The notes under the pieces were generated by a model. That model was not told the DNA's origin. It made no database searches and saw only the letters and a list, made by a program, of their open reading frames with translations. Position numbers and translations under genes: made by a program. Shown here one piece after another: positions 1 to 5,885 of a stretch of 11,751 nt of DNA. The stretch comes from Alphaproteobacteria bacterium UBA6189 (GTDB lineage Bacteria > Pseudomonadota > Alphaproteobacteria > Rickettsiales > UBA3002), in NCBI GenBank assembly GCA_002422745.1, contig DITH01000006.1, forward strand, positions 1-11,751. The letters run 5' to 3'. Positions within the stretch are counted from its first letter, which is position 1. Every line of letters begins with the position of its first letter.

Positions 1-968
1 GCGAAGGCTTCGTTGGCCTCGATCAAATCGAGCTCGCTTGCCTGCCACCCGGCTTTCTCCAGCGCTTTTCTGGAAGCGGGGATGGGGCCGGTGCCCATGA
101 TTTTCGGGTCGACCCCGGCGGTGGCCCAGCTTTTAACCGTCGCCAGTGGGGTGAGGCCGCGTTTCTCGGCCTCGGCGCGGGTCATCAGCAGTACAGCGGC
201 GGCGCCATCGTTAATGCCGGAGGCGTTGCCCGCAGTCACGCTGCCGCCATCCTGTTTGAAAGCGGGGCGCAGTTTGGCAAGGGTTTCAGCGGTGGTATCG
301 GGGCGGATGAATTCGTCCTTATCAACCACGATGTCGCCTTTTTTGTTTTTAATGGTCACCGGCACGATCTCATCGGCGAATTTGCCCTCGGCCTGCGCCT
401 TGGCGGCTTTCTGCTGCGACTCGGCCGCGAACTGGTCCTGCGCCTCGCGGCTGAGACCGAACTGGTCGGCCACGTTCTCAGCCGTGATGCCCATATGGTA
501 ATTGTTGAAGCAATCCCACAGCCCGTCAGTGATCATGGTGTCGACCATTTTGGCGTCACCCATCTTCACCCCGTCGCGCAGGCGCATGGCGTGCGGCGAC
601 TGGCTCATCGATTCCTGCCCGCCCGCGATCACGATGCTGGCGTCGCCATTGCGGATGGATTTGAACCCTTCGGCCACCGCGCGCAGGCCCGAGCCACACA
701 CCTGGTTGATGGTCATGGCTGGCACGGTTTCGCTGATGCCGGCGGCAATTAATGTCTGGCGGGCGGGGTTTTGGCCTACCCCGGCGGTGAGCACCTGGCC
801 GAGGATGACTTCCGACACTTCATCGGCACCCACCTTGGTGCGGGCCAACAGTGCTTTCACCACTTCCGCACCGAGGGCGCTGGCGGGGAGGGTCGATAAC
901 CCACCGAGAAAATTTCCAATCGCCGTGCGTAGCGCTGCGACAATTACCACATCGTTTTGATTCGACAT
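1..968 (-). CDS. phaA: Acetyl-CoA acetyltransferase (thiolase), 3' end outside window
   Basis: Degradative/biosynthetic thiolase that condenses two acetyl-CoA into acetoacetyl-CoA, the first step of PHB synthesis. The frame runs from an ATG at 968 to the window edge, giving about 322 of the usual ~390 residues. The N-terminus (SNQNDVVIVAALRTAIGNFLG) is typical. The nucleophilic cysteine is in INQVCGSGLRAV at about residue 91, followed by AGGQESMSQSPHAM and GNASGINDGAAAVLLM, and the frame leaves the window at EANEAF. The second active-site His and Cys would lie in the missing part. A strong ribosome binding site (GGAGG, 6 bases before ATG) fixes the start. It is divergent from the gene at 1108. 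The nearby phaC-family gene and phaR favour phaA over a general atoB, although sequence alone does not separate these two. Confidence 0.93.
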   Translation of the reverse strand, partial: MSNQNDVVIVAALRTAIGNFLGGLSTLPASALGAEVVKALLARTKVGADEVSEVILGQVLTAGVGQNPARQTLIAAGISETVPAMTINQVCGSGLRAVAEGFKSIRNGDASIVIAGGQESMSQSPHAMRLRDGVKMGDAKMVDTMITDGLWDCFNNYHMGITAENVADQFGLSREAQDQFAAESQQKAAKAQAEGKFADEIVPVTIKNKKGDIVVDKDEFIRPDTTAETLAKLRPAFKQDGGSVTAGNASGINDGAAAVLLMTRAEAEKRGLTPLATVKSWATAGVDPKIMGTGPIPASRKALEKAGWQASELDLIEANEAF

Positions 969-1032
969 ATTCAACCTCCGTGCGTTTGTGGCTACATAGG
1001 CGAGCCATGCCATAATGTCTAGACGCGATGCA

Positions 1033-1053
1033 CCCAGCCCGGAAAAAGCTGGG
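1033..1053 (+). other. Small stem-loop in the phaA/1108 divergent region
   Basis: Arms CCCAGC and GCTGGG form a perfect 6-bp stem around a 9-base loop, about 55 bases before the ATG at 1108, and are followed by AT-rich sequence. It could lie in the 5' leader of the downstream gene. A run of T is lacking, so it is not a convincing terminator. A possible -10 (CATAAT, 1011-1016) lies just upstream, but its best -35 is 19 bases away, so I do not call a promoter. Confidence 0.3.
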
Positions 1054-1107
1054 AAATTAACATTTCTTTCATGCCTTTAGATTACGGTAAATGAAAAGGA
1101 GACCGCC

Positions 1108-1569
1108 ATGGCCGATGAACTTAATCCCGAAACGTTTCGCCGTATAGAAAATGGTTTGAATGCCGCATCCGCGAATCTGTCCGTAAAATATACCGATAAA
1201 TCAGGTGTAGAGCATACCGAGCACCGCAAGATTATCGTCATGATACGCGACGATGGGGCTACATTTATCGAGCGACAGGTCATGGATGCCAACGGCAAAC
1301 CCATCCCTGCACAAAATTTCTGGGCCGGCGTGAGTGCCAAGGGTTTAGGTGTTGGGCTATATAATACTGATGGTGAATTGGTCGGCACAACCCCCCTTAT
1401 CAGTGATCCGCAAGCGAAAGAGACGGCAGCGATGGCCATGGCCGAATTCGGCAAGTTCCCAGCCAATAAGGTGCTGGATGCCCGGGAAGCCTCTATCGCA
1501 GACCAGTTTGGTGAAGCAATGACGCTGAGTATTAAAGAGGCAATCGCAAAATCAGAACCGGGCCGATAG
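1108..1569 (+). CDS. Conserved-looking hypothetical protein, 153 aa, between phaA and phaC
   Basis: I do not recognise the family. The start is well supported: AAAGGAG lies about 8 bases before the ATG. The product looks soluble, with no signal peptide or membrane segment. The first ~65 residues look like a mixed alpha/beta segment with a charged strand region (HRKIIVMIRDD). A Gly-rich stretch follows (WAGVSAKGLGVGLYNTDGELVG, residues ~71-92), then an Ala-rich helical C-terminal half. The gene is divergent from the thiolase and convergent with the phaC-family gene. Its last 18 bases, including the stop, are also the last codons of that gene. Position suggests, but does not show, a role linked to PHB metabolism. 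Confidence 0.8.
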   Translation: MADELNPETFRRIENGLNAASANLSVKYTDKSGVEHTEHRKIIVMIRDDGATFIERQVMDANGKPIPAQNFWAGVSAKGLGVGLYNTDGELVGTTPLISDPQAKETAAMAMAEFGKFPANKVLDAREASIADQFGEAMTLSIKEAIAKSEPGR

Positions 1570-2931
1570 CCAGCTCGCCAGCGGTTTCCAAAGGGCTGCG
1601 TGCCGGTTACGGCCGACCACCATGCTTACATGGCCTGATTCCGGTTTCAGCACCTCGCAGCGCGGGATGATGCGGGTGAGGGGTTCGGCCACGCCAACCG
1701 GCACAATTGCATCGTTGGTGGGTATCACAGCGAGGGTGGGGCAGGTGATGCTGGCCGGCTCGATCCAGCGGCGGCCGACTTTCCATTGGTGGGTGGCGAG
1801 GATATTGCCCTGCGGCCAATCGACAAAACATTCTTCCGCCACCTTTTGCGCCAGCGGCACGCCGTCATTCACCCATTGTTCGACGGCAAGGAAATGTGTG
1901 CGCTCCTCGGCAGTCAGGCTGGGGTAGCGGCTGTATTTCTCCTGCACCCGCCAGGGGTTGATGAGGTGAAAAACGGTTTGTGTTACTAATGGCTGAACCG
2001 GGTTCTGTGCGCCGATCCACTGCCGCAGCATCAGTTGCGTGGCGGGCTCCAGCAGCACGCGTGGCGTATCCTCGGCCGAGAAATCCCATGGCGTGGCGAG
2101 CAGTACCAGCGCATCGACATAGAGCTGTGCCAGCTGCGTCATGGCGAGCGCGAATACCCCGCCCATGCAATAACCGAGCAGGGCGATGGGCCCGTCATGC
2201 TGTTCGCGCAGCTGTTGCAACGCACTGATCGCGTAGGCGGTCATGTAATCGGCGGCGGTGAAGTCGCGCTCCGCCTCGCCGGGGAGCCCCCAATCGAGCA
2301 CTAACGGGCGAAATCCTTGCGCCTTGAGATATTGCAGCAGGCTGGCCTCGGGGTAGAGGTCGAGCACGTAATACTGGTTGATGAGCGAGGGCACGCAGAG
2401 AATAGCCAGTCCATCGCGATTCTCCGGCGCGAGGTCGAGCAGCCGGGCGCTGCCGCGTTGCCAGAGCACGGGGTAATCGGTCGGCGGACGTTGGTAATCA
2501 CTGCTGAGATAGGCCTGCATGCCTTGCATGAAGCCTGTCGAGTTATTAAATGACCGTTCGGCCAGCGACTGGATAAACTCCGGCTGCATGAAATGCGGCA
2601 GAAAGTCGGTCCATGCGGTATCGGCGGTGGAAGAATTACTTTCGGGTTTTCCTGAGGGTCGCCGTTCGCTTTTTGGGGCGCTTGACGGCGGCGGACTTCC
2701 CATCAGCGCGCTTAGCCACTGCTGGCTTAGCTGCTGGCTTTGGCTCAGGCTTGCGTCGATCCACCCCTGCCACTGGTCGCTTGCGTACTCCGTGGCGCTT
2801 TTGGGGCGCGGCATGAAGGGATTGTCGAAGTTCCACGACTTGGCGCTCCAGGGCTGAAACGCGGCGGGTGAGAGCTGCGATTGCATCATCATCAGCATCA
2901 GATGCAGGGGCAGGGCGTCGGGGGCTTGCAT
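1552..2931 (-). CDS. phaC: PhaC-family polyhydroxyalkanoate synthase-like alpha/beta hydrolase
   Basis: Alpha/beta-hydrolase of the PHA-synthase family, expected to polymerise (R)-3-hydroxyacyl-CoA at the granule surface. With the start used here (459 aa) the nucleophile elbow is GYCMGG with Cys at residue 255, where lipases have Ser and PHA synthases Cys. The charge-relay Asp is probably in TNDAIVP (about 407) and the catalytic His in ESGHVSM (about 434). VPSLINQYYVLDL, VLDWGLPGEAER and LLATPWDF are typical of a short alphaproteobacterial PhaC-like group. Class I synthases are ~590 aa, so this one is compact. Residues ~75-105 are a Ser/Pro/Lys-rich linker. Upstream ATGs at 2937 and 2979 are possible. 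I chose 2931 because GAGG lies 8 bases before it, and because ALPLHL soon after the start resembles the N-terminus of homologues as I remember them. True polymerase versus depolymerase or hydrolase activity cannot be settled here. Confidence 0.82.
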   Translation of the reverse strand: MQAPDALPLHLMLMMMQSQLSPAAFQPWSAKSWNFDNPFMPRPKSATEYASDQWQGWIDASLSQSQQLSQQWLSALMGSPPPSSAPKSERRPSGKPESNSSTADTAWTDFLPHFMQPEFIQSLAERSFNNSTGFMQGMQAYLSSDYQRPPTDYPVLWQRGSARLLDLAPENRDGLAILCVPSLINQYYVLDLYPEASLLQYLKAQGFRPLVLDWGLPGEAERDFTAADYMTAYAISALQQLREQHDGPIALLGYCMGGVFALAMTQLAQLYVDALVLLATPWDFSAEDTPRVLLEPATQLMLRQWIGAQNPVQPLVTQTVFHLINPWRVQEKYSRYPSLTAEERTHFLAVEQWVNDGVPLAQKVAEECFVDWPQGNILATHQWKVGRRWIEPASITCPTLAVIPTNDAIVPVGVAEPLTRIIPRCEVLKPESGHVSMVVGRNRHAALWKPLASWLSARF

Positions 2932-3079
2932 GGTCATTGCCTCGCGGTTGAAAAGCGGCCATGGCAGAAAGCATGGCATGCAGGGTGGCCGGATCGGTCA
3001 TCTGCCGGGTCATGTGCTCCTGCCAGAGCCGAAGGAATTCAGCGGCCTGGTTGGCGGATTGGGAGTTGGTTCGCTTCAT
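2636..3079 (-). CDS. Small coiled-coil protein with basic tail (PhaM/PhaE-like architecture), overprinting the phaC start
   Basis: A 147-residue protein with three visible parts. An amphipathic helical segment at ~12-43 contains EFLRLWQEHMTRQMTDP. A heptad-patterned coiled coil at ~64-89 contains ALTRRVSALERQVVEL. The Lys/Arg/Pro/Ala-rich basic tail at ~93-147 contains KPEPKPAAKPAVAKR and VKRPKKR. PhaM and PhaE proteins, which bind and activate PHA synthase, combine an N-terminal helical region with a coiled coil, and PhaM adds a basic nucleoid-binding tail. The resemblance is architectural and inferred. The first ~48 codons precede phaC, and hand-counted third positions there are GC-rich in this frame. 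The rest overlaps phaC in another frame. A GTG at 3145 would add 22 residues, but its Cys-rich extension looks non-coding and no clear Shine-Dalgarno is seen. The ribosome site before 3079 is also weak. Confidence 0.6.
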   Translation of the reverse strand: MKRTNSQSANQAAEFLRLWQEHMTRQMTDPATLHAMLSAMAAFQPRGNDHASPRRPAPASDADDDAIAALTRRVSALERQVVELRQSLHAAPQKRHGVRKRPVAGVDRRKPEPKPAAKPAVAKRADGKSAAVKRPKKRTATLRKTRK

Positions 3080-3135
3080 GATTACTTTCTGGCACCATCC
3101 TTCAGGCCGTGAACAGCAAATGTGTCGCTTCGTTG

Positions 3136-3158
3136 GGGCACTCACCTGGTGAATGCCC
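3136..3158. promoter_or_regulatory. 23-bp near-perfect palindrome, candidate operator between the phaC-side gene and phaR
   Basis: Arms GGGCACTCACC and GGTGAATGCCC flank a single central T. Ten of eleven positions pair, the mismatch being 3141 against 3153. It lies 57 bases before the ATG of the coiled-coil gene (3079) and 105 bases before the phaR ATG. The one-base centre suits a dimeric DNA-binding protein better than an RNA hairpin. PhaR autoregulates and represses granule genes in other alphaproteobacteria, so it is a natural candidate ligand, but no published PhaR site was matched. No convincing -35/-10 pair was found for phaR. Confidence 0.5.
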
Positions 3159-3263
3159 TAGCCCCGCATGGCGCGTATGCATCGTTACTTGCCAAATCGA
3201 GATGTTTAATGTTAGGTCAGCTTCACCAACAGATAAAGCAAAACCGTCATCGCAGGTACCAAC

Positions 3264-3767
3264 ATGAGCAAAAAGCCCCAGGCTGAACCGATCGTTATCA
3301 AAAAATACGCCAATCGTCGGCTCTATAACACCGATACGTCGAGCTATGTCACGCTCGATGATCTGTGCGACATGGTGAAAGAGGGTTCCGATTTTATCGT
3401 GTACGATGCCAAATCCGGCGACGATTTAACCCGCTCGGTGCTGACCCAGATTATTTTCGAGCAGGAAGGCAAGGCCGGGCAGAATCTGTTGCCGGTCAAT
3501 TTCCTGCGTAACCTGATCGGGTTTTACGATAATTCGCTGAAGGATTTTGTGCCGCATTACCTTGAATCGAGCATGCAGACCTTCATGAAGAACCAGGAGA
3601 AAATGCGCGAAGTAATGGGGCTCGGCACGCTGGGCGCCACGCCGCTGGGCAGTTTTAACCAGGTCGCCGCGCAGATGGAAGAGATCGGCAAGCAGAACAT
3701 GGAACTGTTCACCAAAGCGTTCAGCATGTTCACGCCCTTCGCCGCCGACGGCAGCAAGAAGAAGTAG
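3264..3767 (+). CDS. phaR: PHA synthesis repressor PhaR
   Basis: Transcriptional regulator that senses PHB granules: it binds DNA when free and is titrated onto nascent polymer, coupling granule-protein expression to PHB formation. The N-terminal DNA-binding domain is unmistakable at residues ~10-68 (IVIKKYANRRLYNTDTSSYV, then TLDDLCDMVKEG). A second helical PHB-accumulation domain follows at ~75-118 (LLPVNFLRNLIGFYDNSL). The C-terminus is Met/Phe-rich and amphipathic (~130-160), which fits polymer binding, and it ends in Lys residues. The length of 167 aa is normal. A modest AGG lies 7 bases before the ATG. The gene is divergent from the coiled-coil/phaC pair, the expected place for a local regulator of that module. 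Confidence 0.95.
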   Translation: MSKKPQAEPIVIKKYANRRLYNTDTSSYVTLDDLCDMVKEGSDFIVYDAKSGDDLTRSVLTQIIFEQEGKAGQNLLPVNFLRNLIGFYDNSLKDFVPHYLESSMQTFMKNQEKMREVMGLGTLGATPLGSFNQVAAQMEEIGKQNMELFTKAFSMFTPFAADGSKKK

Positions 3768-3810
3768 CCAAGCGTAGAGATTGAACGCTGATAGGTCGCG
3801 CCCGGGCAAT

Positions 3811-3834
3811 AAAAAAGCGCCCGGAGGCGCTTTC
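3811..3834 (-). terminator. Intrinsic terminator (best on minus strand, possibly bidirectional)
   Basis: A perfect 8-bp stem (AAAGCGCC / GGCGCTTT) with a CGGA tetraloop on the plus strand. Read on the minus strand the stem runs into six T residues followed by ATT, an ideal terminator for the gene at 3855-4142, whose stop lies about 20 bases upstream. On the plus strand the stem ends in TTTCCC, so termination of phaR is possible but weaker. Confidence 0.85.
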
Positions 3835-3854
3835 CCATGCTTATAGATTTTACG

Positions 3855-4142
3855 TTAGCTGCGCGAAAAACCGCGCTGCGGTGTTGTCGAAACGAACAGA
3901 TCGCTGAGTAATTGCTGAGCGGCAACTGAGCAGCCGGAAATCGCCGAAGATTTACCATTCATGATGGTTTCTTTGATGGGGCAACGCTCGGCAGACGGTG
4001 CGGGTGTTTCATTCAGCATTTTAATAGCCTCAAGAAATACAGCATTCTCTTTGCCAATGGCTGCCTTGATCCGCTCGTCACTTCCTTTTTCCGGCTGGCG
4101 GAGGCGGGCTTGAGGAGTATTTTGTTCAGTGCTGAGGTTCAT
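3855..4142 (-). CDS. Hypothetical protein, 95 aa
   Basis: I do not recognise this protein. It has no signal peptide, membrane segment or obvious domain. The N-terminal third is polar (NLSTEQNTPQARLRQPEKGS), followed by a likely helix (ERIKAAIGKENAVFLEAIKML), two cysteines (in RCPIKE and SGCSVA) and a helical C-terminus (AAQQLLSDLFVS). The ribosome site is poor (only AGAG near the ATG), which lowers confidence in the exact start. An in-frame stop a short way upstream excludes a longer form. In favour of a real gene are the strong terminator just past its stop and the structured upstream region. Confidence 0.55.
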   Translation of the reverse strand: MNLSTEQNTPQARLRQPEKGSDERIKAAIGKENAVFLEAIKMLNETPAPSAERCPIKETIMNGKSSAISGCSVAAQQLLSDLFVSTTPQRGFSRS

Positions 4143-4189
4143 GGGCGACTCTGAATGCTGTAATGTTTATCCTTACCTCTAGTTCTACC

Positions 4190-4247
4190 ACAGCTTTGTT
4201 ACAGCTTTGTGACAGCGGGCCGCGCGGAATGTGAAGCTTGTGTGACA
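4190..4247. repeat. Phased TGTNACA sites with an 11-bp tandem repeat
   Basis: ACAGCTTTGTT (4190-4200) is followed directly by ACAGCTTTGTG (4201-4211), and a diverged third copy (AGCTTGTGTGACAG) ends near 4248. The self-complementary heptamer TGTNACA occurs at 4197, 4208 and 4241, at spacings of 11 and 33 bases, so all three lie on one face of the helix. The block is 48-100 bases upstream of the 95-aa gene, where an operator or activator site would be expected. The binding protein is unknown. Confidence 0.45.
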
Positions 4248-4264
4248 GAACCGCTAAGAAAGAC

Positions 4265-4288
4265 TTAATCGCTTATGGGGGCGATTAA
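4265..4288 (-). terminator. Hairpin overlapping the stop of the 325-aa gene, weak terminator candidate
   Basis: TTAATCGC and GCGATTAA form a perfect 8-bp stem around an 8-base loop. On the minus strand the hairpin includes the TAA stop of the 325-aa gene and is followed by AGTCTTTCTT, which is pyrimidine-rich but not a pure T run. It may end transcription of that gene or act as a 3' stabilising structure. Confidence 0.5.
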
Positions 4289-5262
4289 CGATTGGCCTGT
4301 GGCGTAGCCAGTGCAGCGAGCTCCTGCTCGGTGCTGAGCTGGTCGGTATAGCGGGCCTGACGCGGCTGTGCAGTCAACGGGCTGCTGCCGGGACGCTCCA
4401 CCCGTTCGCGCCAGCTTTTGGTGGCCTCCATGCTTTGCTGCAGGTTTTGGCGTGCCAGGTGGGTTTTGTGTTCGTGATGACTTTCGGCCGCATGGTGGCT
4501 GGCCATTTTGGCGGCTTTTTGTGAATTTTGCGCAGCATGGTGCTCGTCGATCAGATCGGTGGGGTCGGGTGTATCGATGCCCATGGTAGTGCTGCCGAAC
4601 AGGCCGCTTTTCTTTTGTGTGGCCACCTGCGCGTGCACGCTGGGATCGACCCCCATACCCGCAGGGGTGGTGGTAGTGACCTGATGCGCGGTCTGGTCGA
4701 CCAGCTGTAGCCCTGAAAGCTTACTCATGGCGAGCGGTGCAGCCACGGCGGCAGCGCCAAGCCCGCCAATCCAGCTGGCGGCGCTGGTGAAGGCTTCACG
4801 TACCCCAGGAATTGGCGTAATGGCGGGGGTACTGATGCCAAAGCCACCCAGGAAATTGGTGGTCATGCCAAGCCCGGTAGTCCAGGCCGTGCCGAGTAGA
4901 CCTTTGGTAATGTGGAACGTTTCCGTCGCGCCTTCAACGAGGCCGCTGGCGAGCATAGCCCCTGTCGGGGTATTAAGCAGGGCGCTTGCCGCATAGCCAA
5001 GCACCGCTGCACCCACTACCGCTGCTACCACGACACCGGTGATGATCAGTGCGCCTTTGGCAACTTTGCCCCAGTTGATTTTCTTTTCCGTAACGGTGCG
5101 GGTAGTGCTTTGCTGGGCTCCTGCGGCCATGCCTGGCGTACCGACCATACCGGGGACGCCATTACCAACGCCACGCGGCGACACATACACGTTGGTTACG
5201 CCGCCGCTGGATGCGTCGAGCGCGTCGGTCTGCCGGGATGGGTATGTGCGTCGGTTGTCCAT
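4285..5262 (-). CDS. Putative membrane-associated protein with His-rich helical segment, 325 aa
   Basis: No family recognised. Residues 1-62 are polar and Gly/Pro-rich with no signal peptide. A long hydrophobic stretch at ~69-96 (GALIITGVVVAAVVGAAVLG) is a probable membrane helix, followed by a Gly/Thr-rich region and a second hydrophobic segment at ~160-180 (ASWIGGLGAAAVAAPLAM). The C-terminal third is hydrophilic. Residues ~240-268 hold about eight histidines with Ala, Lys and Glu (DEHHAAQNSQ, SHHAAESHHEHKTH), a likely helix that could bind metal. AAGGGG lies a few bases before the ATG. The gene is the second of a minus-strand series, 92 bases after the RcdA-family gene. A role in the envelope or in secretion is possible, but nothing here shows it. 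Confidence 0.8.
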   Translation of the reverse strand: MDNRRTYPSRQTDALDASSGGVTNVYVSPRGVGNGVPGMVGTPGMAAGAQQSTTRTVTEKKINWGKVAKGALIITGVVVAAVVGAAVLGYAASALLNTPTGAMLASGLVEGATETFHITKGLLGTAWTTGLGMTTNFLGGFGISTPAITPIPGVREAFTSAASWIGGLGAAAVAAPLAMSKLSGLQLVDQTAHQVTTTTPAGMGVDPSVHAQVATQKKSGLFGSTTMGIDTPDPTDLIDEHHAAQNSQKAAKMASHHAAESHHEHKTHLARQNLQQSMEATKSWRERVERPGSSPLTAQPRQARYTDQLSTEQELAALATPQANR

Positions 5263-5354
5263 TCGCCCCTTAAAGAGTTTCTCACTCTAAAATCTACCAC
5301 AGGGGCGGGGGTTGGAATATGACAGTTGCGTGAACTTTACGTCGATCCGGCTAC

Positions 5355-5786
5355 TTAGTGGCGGGTGCCGTAGGCTTGTTGGTCAAGCCGCCAGATGCGC
5401 TCGTAAAGCGATAGCGAGCATTCCGAAAGATAAATCATATAATTCGGTAGCTTGGTAAGGATTTCCGCGTCATGACGACGGCAGATTTCCGACGCTTCCA
5501 GCCGGTAATCATGGCTGGCTTTATCTTCTTCGATGCGCCCGGCATATACGGCACGCCGCACCATAATCCACGCCATTACGCTAGTCAGCCGCATGGTGAT
5601 GCGCGACATCTCGCTGGAATAATAGGCGCTAGCCTCGCGCCCGGCTTCGGCCTGCTCGCTGACGCCGCGATGCTGAAAATAATGATGCGCATCGAACAGC
5701 AGCGCGAGCGTCTCATTAAAAATGCCTGGTAAAAATAATAGCTGACCTTCCTGCTCGCTTTGCTGCGCGATTGGGCGCATAGCCAT
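5355..5786 (-). CDS. rcdA: RcdA/DUF1465 family protein
   Basis: Small all-helical protein of the DUF1465 family, whose Caulobacter member RcdA is an adaptor that helps ClpXP degrade the cell-cycle regulator CtrA. The family signature is visible as ETLALLFDAHHYF (~25-37), then YYSSEMSRITMRLTSVMAWI (~55-74) with MVRRAVYAGRI (~75-85), and SECSLSLYERIWRLDQQ (~121-137) near the C-terminus. These would form a three-helix bundle. At 143 aa it is slightly shorter than Caulobacter RcdA. An ATG two codons downstream (5780) is an equally good start, with the GGGGGG run just before 5786 as the ribosome site. The gene is divergent from addA. Whether it controls CtrA here is inference. Confidence 0.82.
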   Translation of the reverse strand: MAMRPIAQQSEQEGQLLFLPGIFNETLALLFDAHHYFQHRGVSEQAEAGREASAYYSSEMSRITMRLTSVMAWIMVRRAVYAGRIEEDKASHDYRLEASEICRRHDAEILTKLPNYMIYLSECSLSLYERIWRLDQQAYGTRH

Positions 5787-5825
5787 CCCCCCGGTTTTAT
5801 TATTGGTGTAATTTTTCTTAATTTA

Positions 5826-5847
5826 CTTTACCCCGGTAGCCGTAAAG
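5826..5847. promoter_or_regulatory. Inverted repeat in the rcdA/addA intergenic region
   Basis: CTTTAC and GTAAAG form a 6-bp inverted repeat separated by 10 bases, in an otherwise very AT-rich 99-base divergent promoter region. It could be an operator acting on either gene. ACTTTACG also occurs once at about 5334-5341, before the 325-aa gene. No clear promoter hexamers were identified. Confidence 0.25.
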
Positions 5848-5885
5848 ATAGTCTTAACCTTTGCTCAAATTTTAGGGAATTTGCT

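Noticed and set aside
13..960. Plus-strand open frames at 13-501 and 502-960
   Set aside because: They lie opposite the clear thiolase coding region. Their compositions (Ser/Ala/Pro-rich) are typical of reverse-strand shadows.
3080..3145. GTG start at 3145 for the coiled-coil protein
   Set aside because: The 22 added residues are Cys-rich and lack a helical pattern, there is no ribosome site, and the GTG falls inside the palindrome.
3189..3217. Possible phaR promoter with TTGCCA as -35
   Set aside because: The element at the correct spacing (TTAGGT) is a poor -10, so the promoter is not supported.
5760..5885. Upstream extension of addA to an ATG at 5760
   Set aside because: It would overlap the rcdA coding region on the other strand and adds a hydrophobic sequence unlike AddA. 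GTG at 5886 has a good ribosome site.
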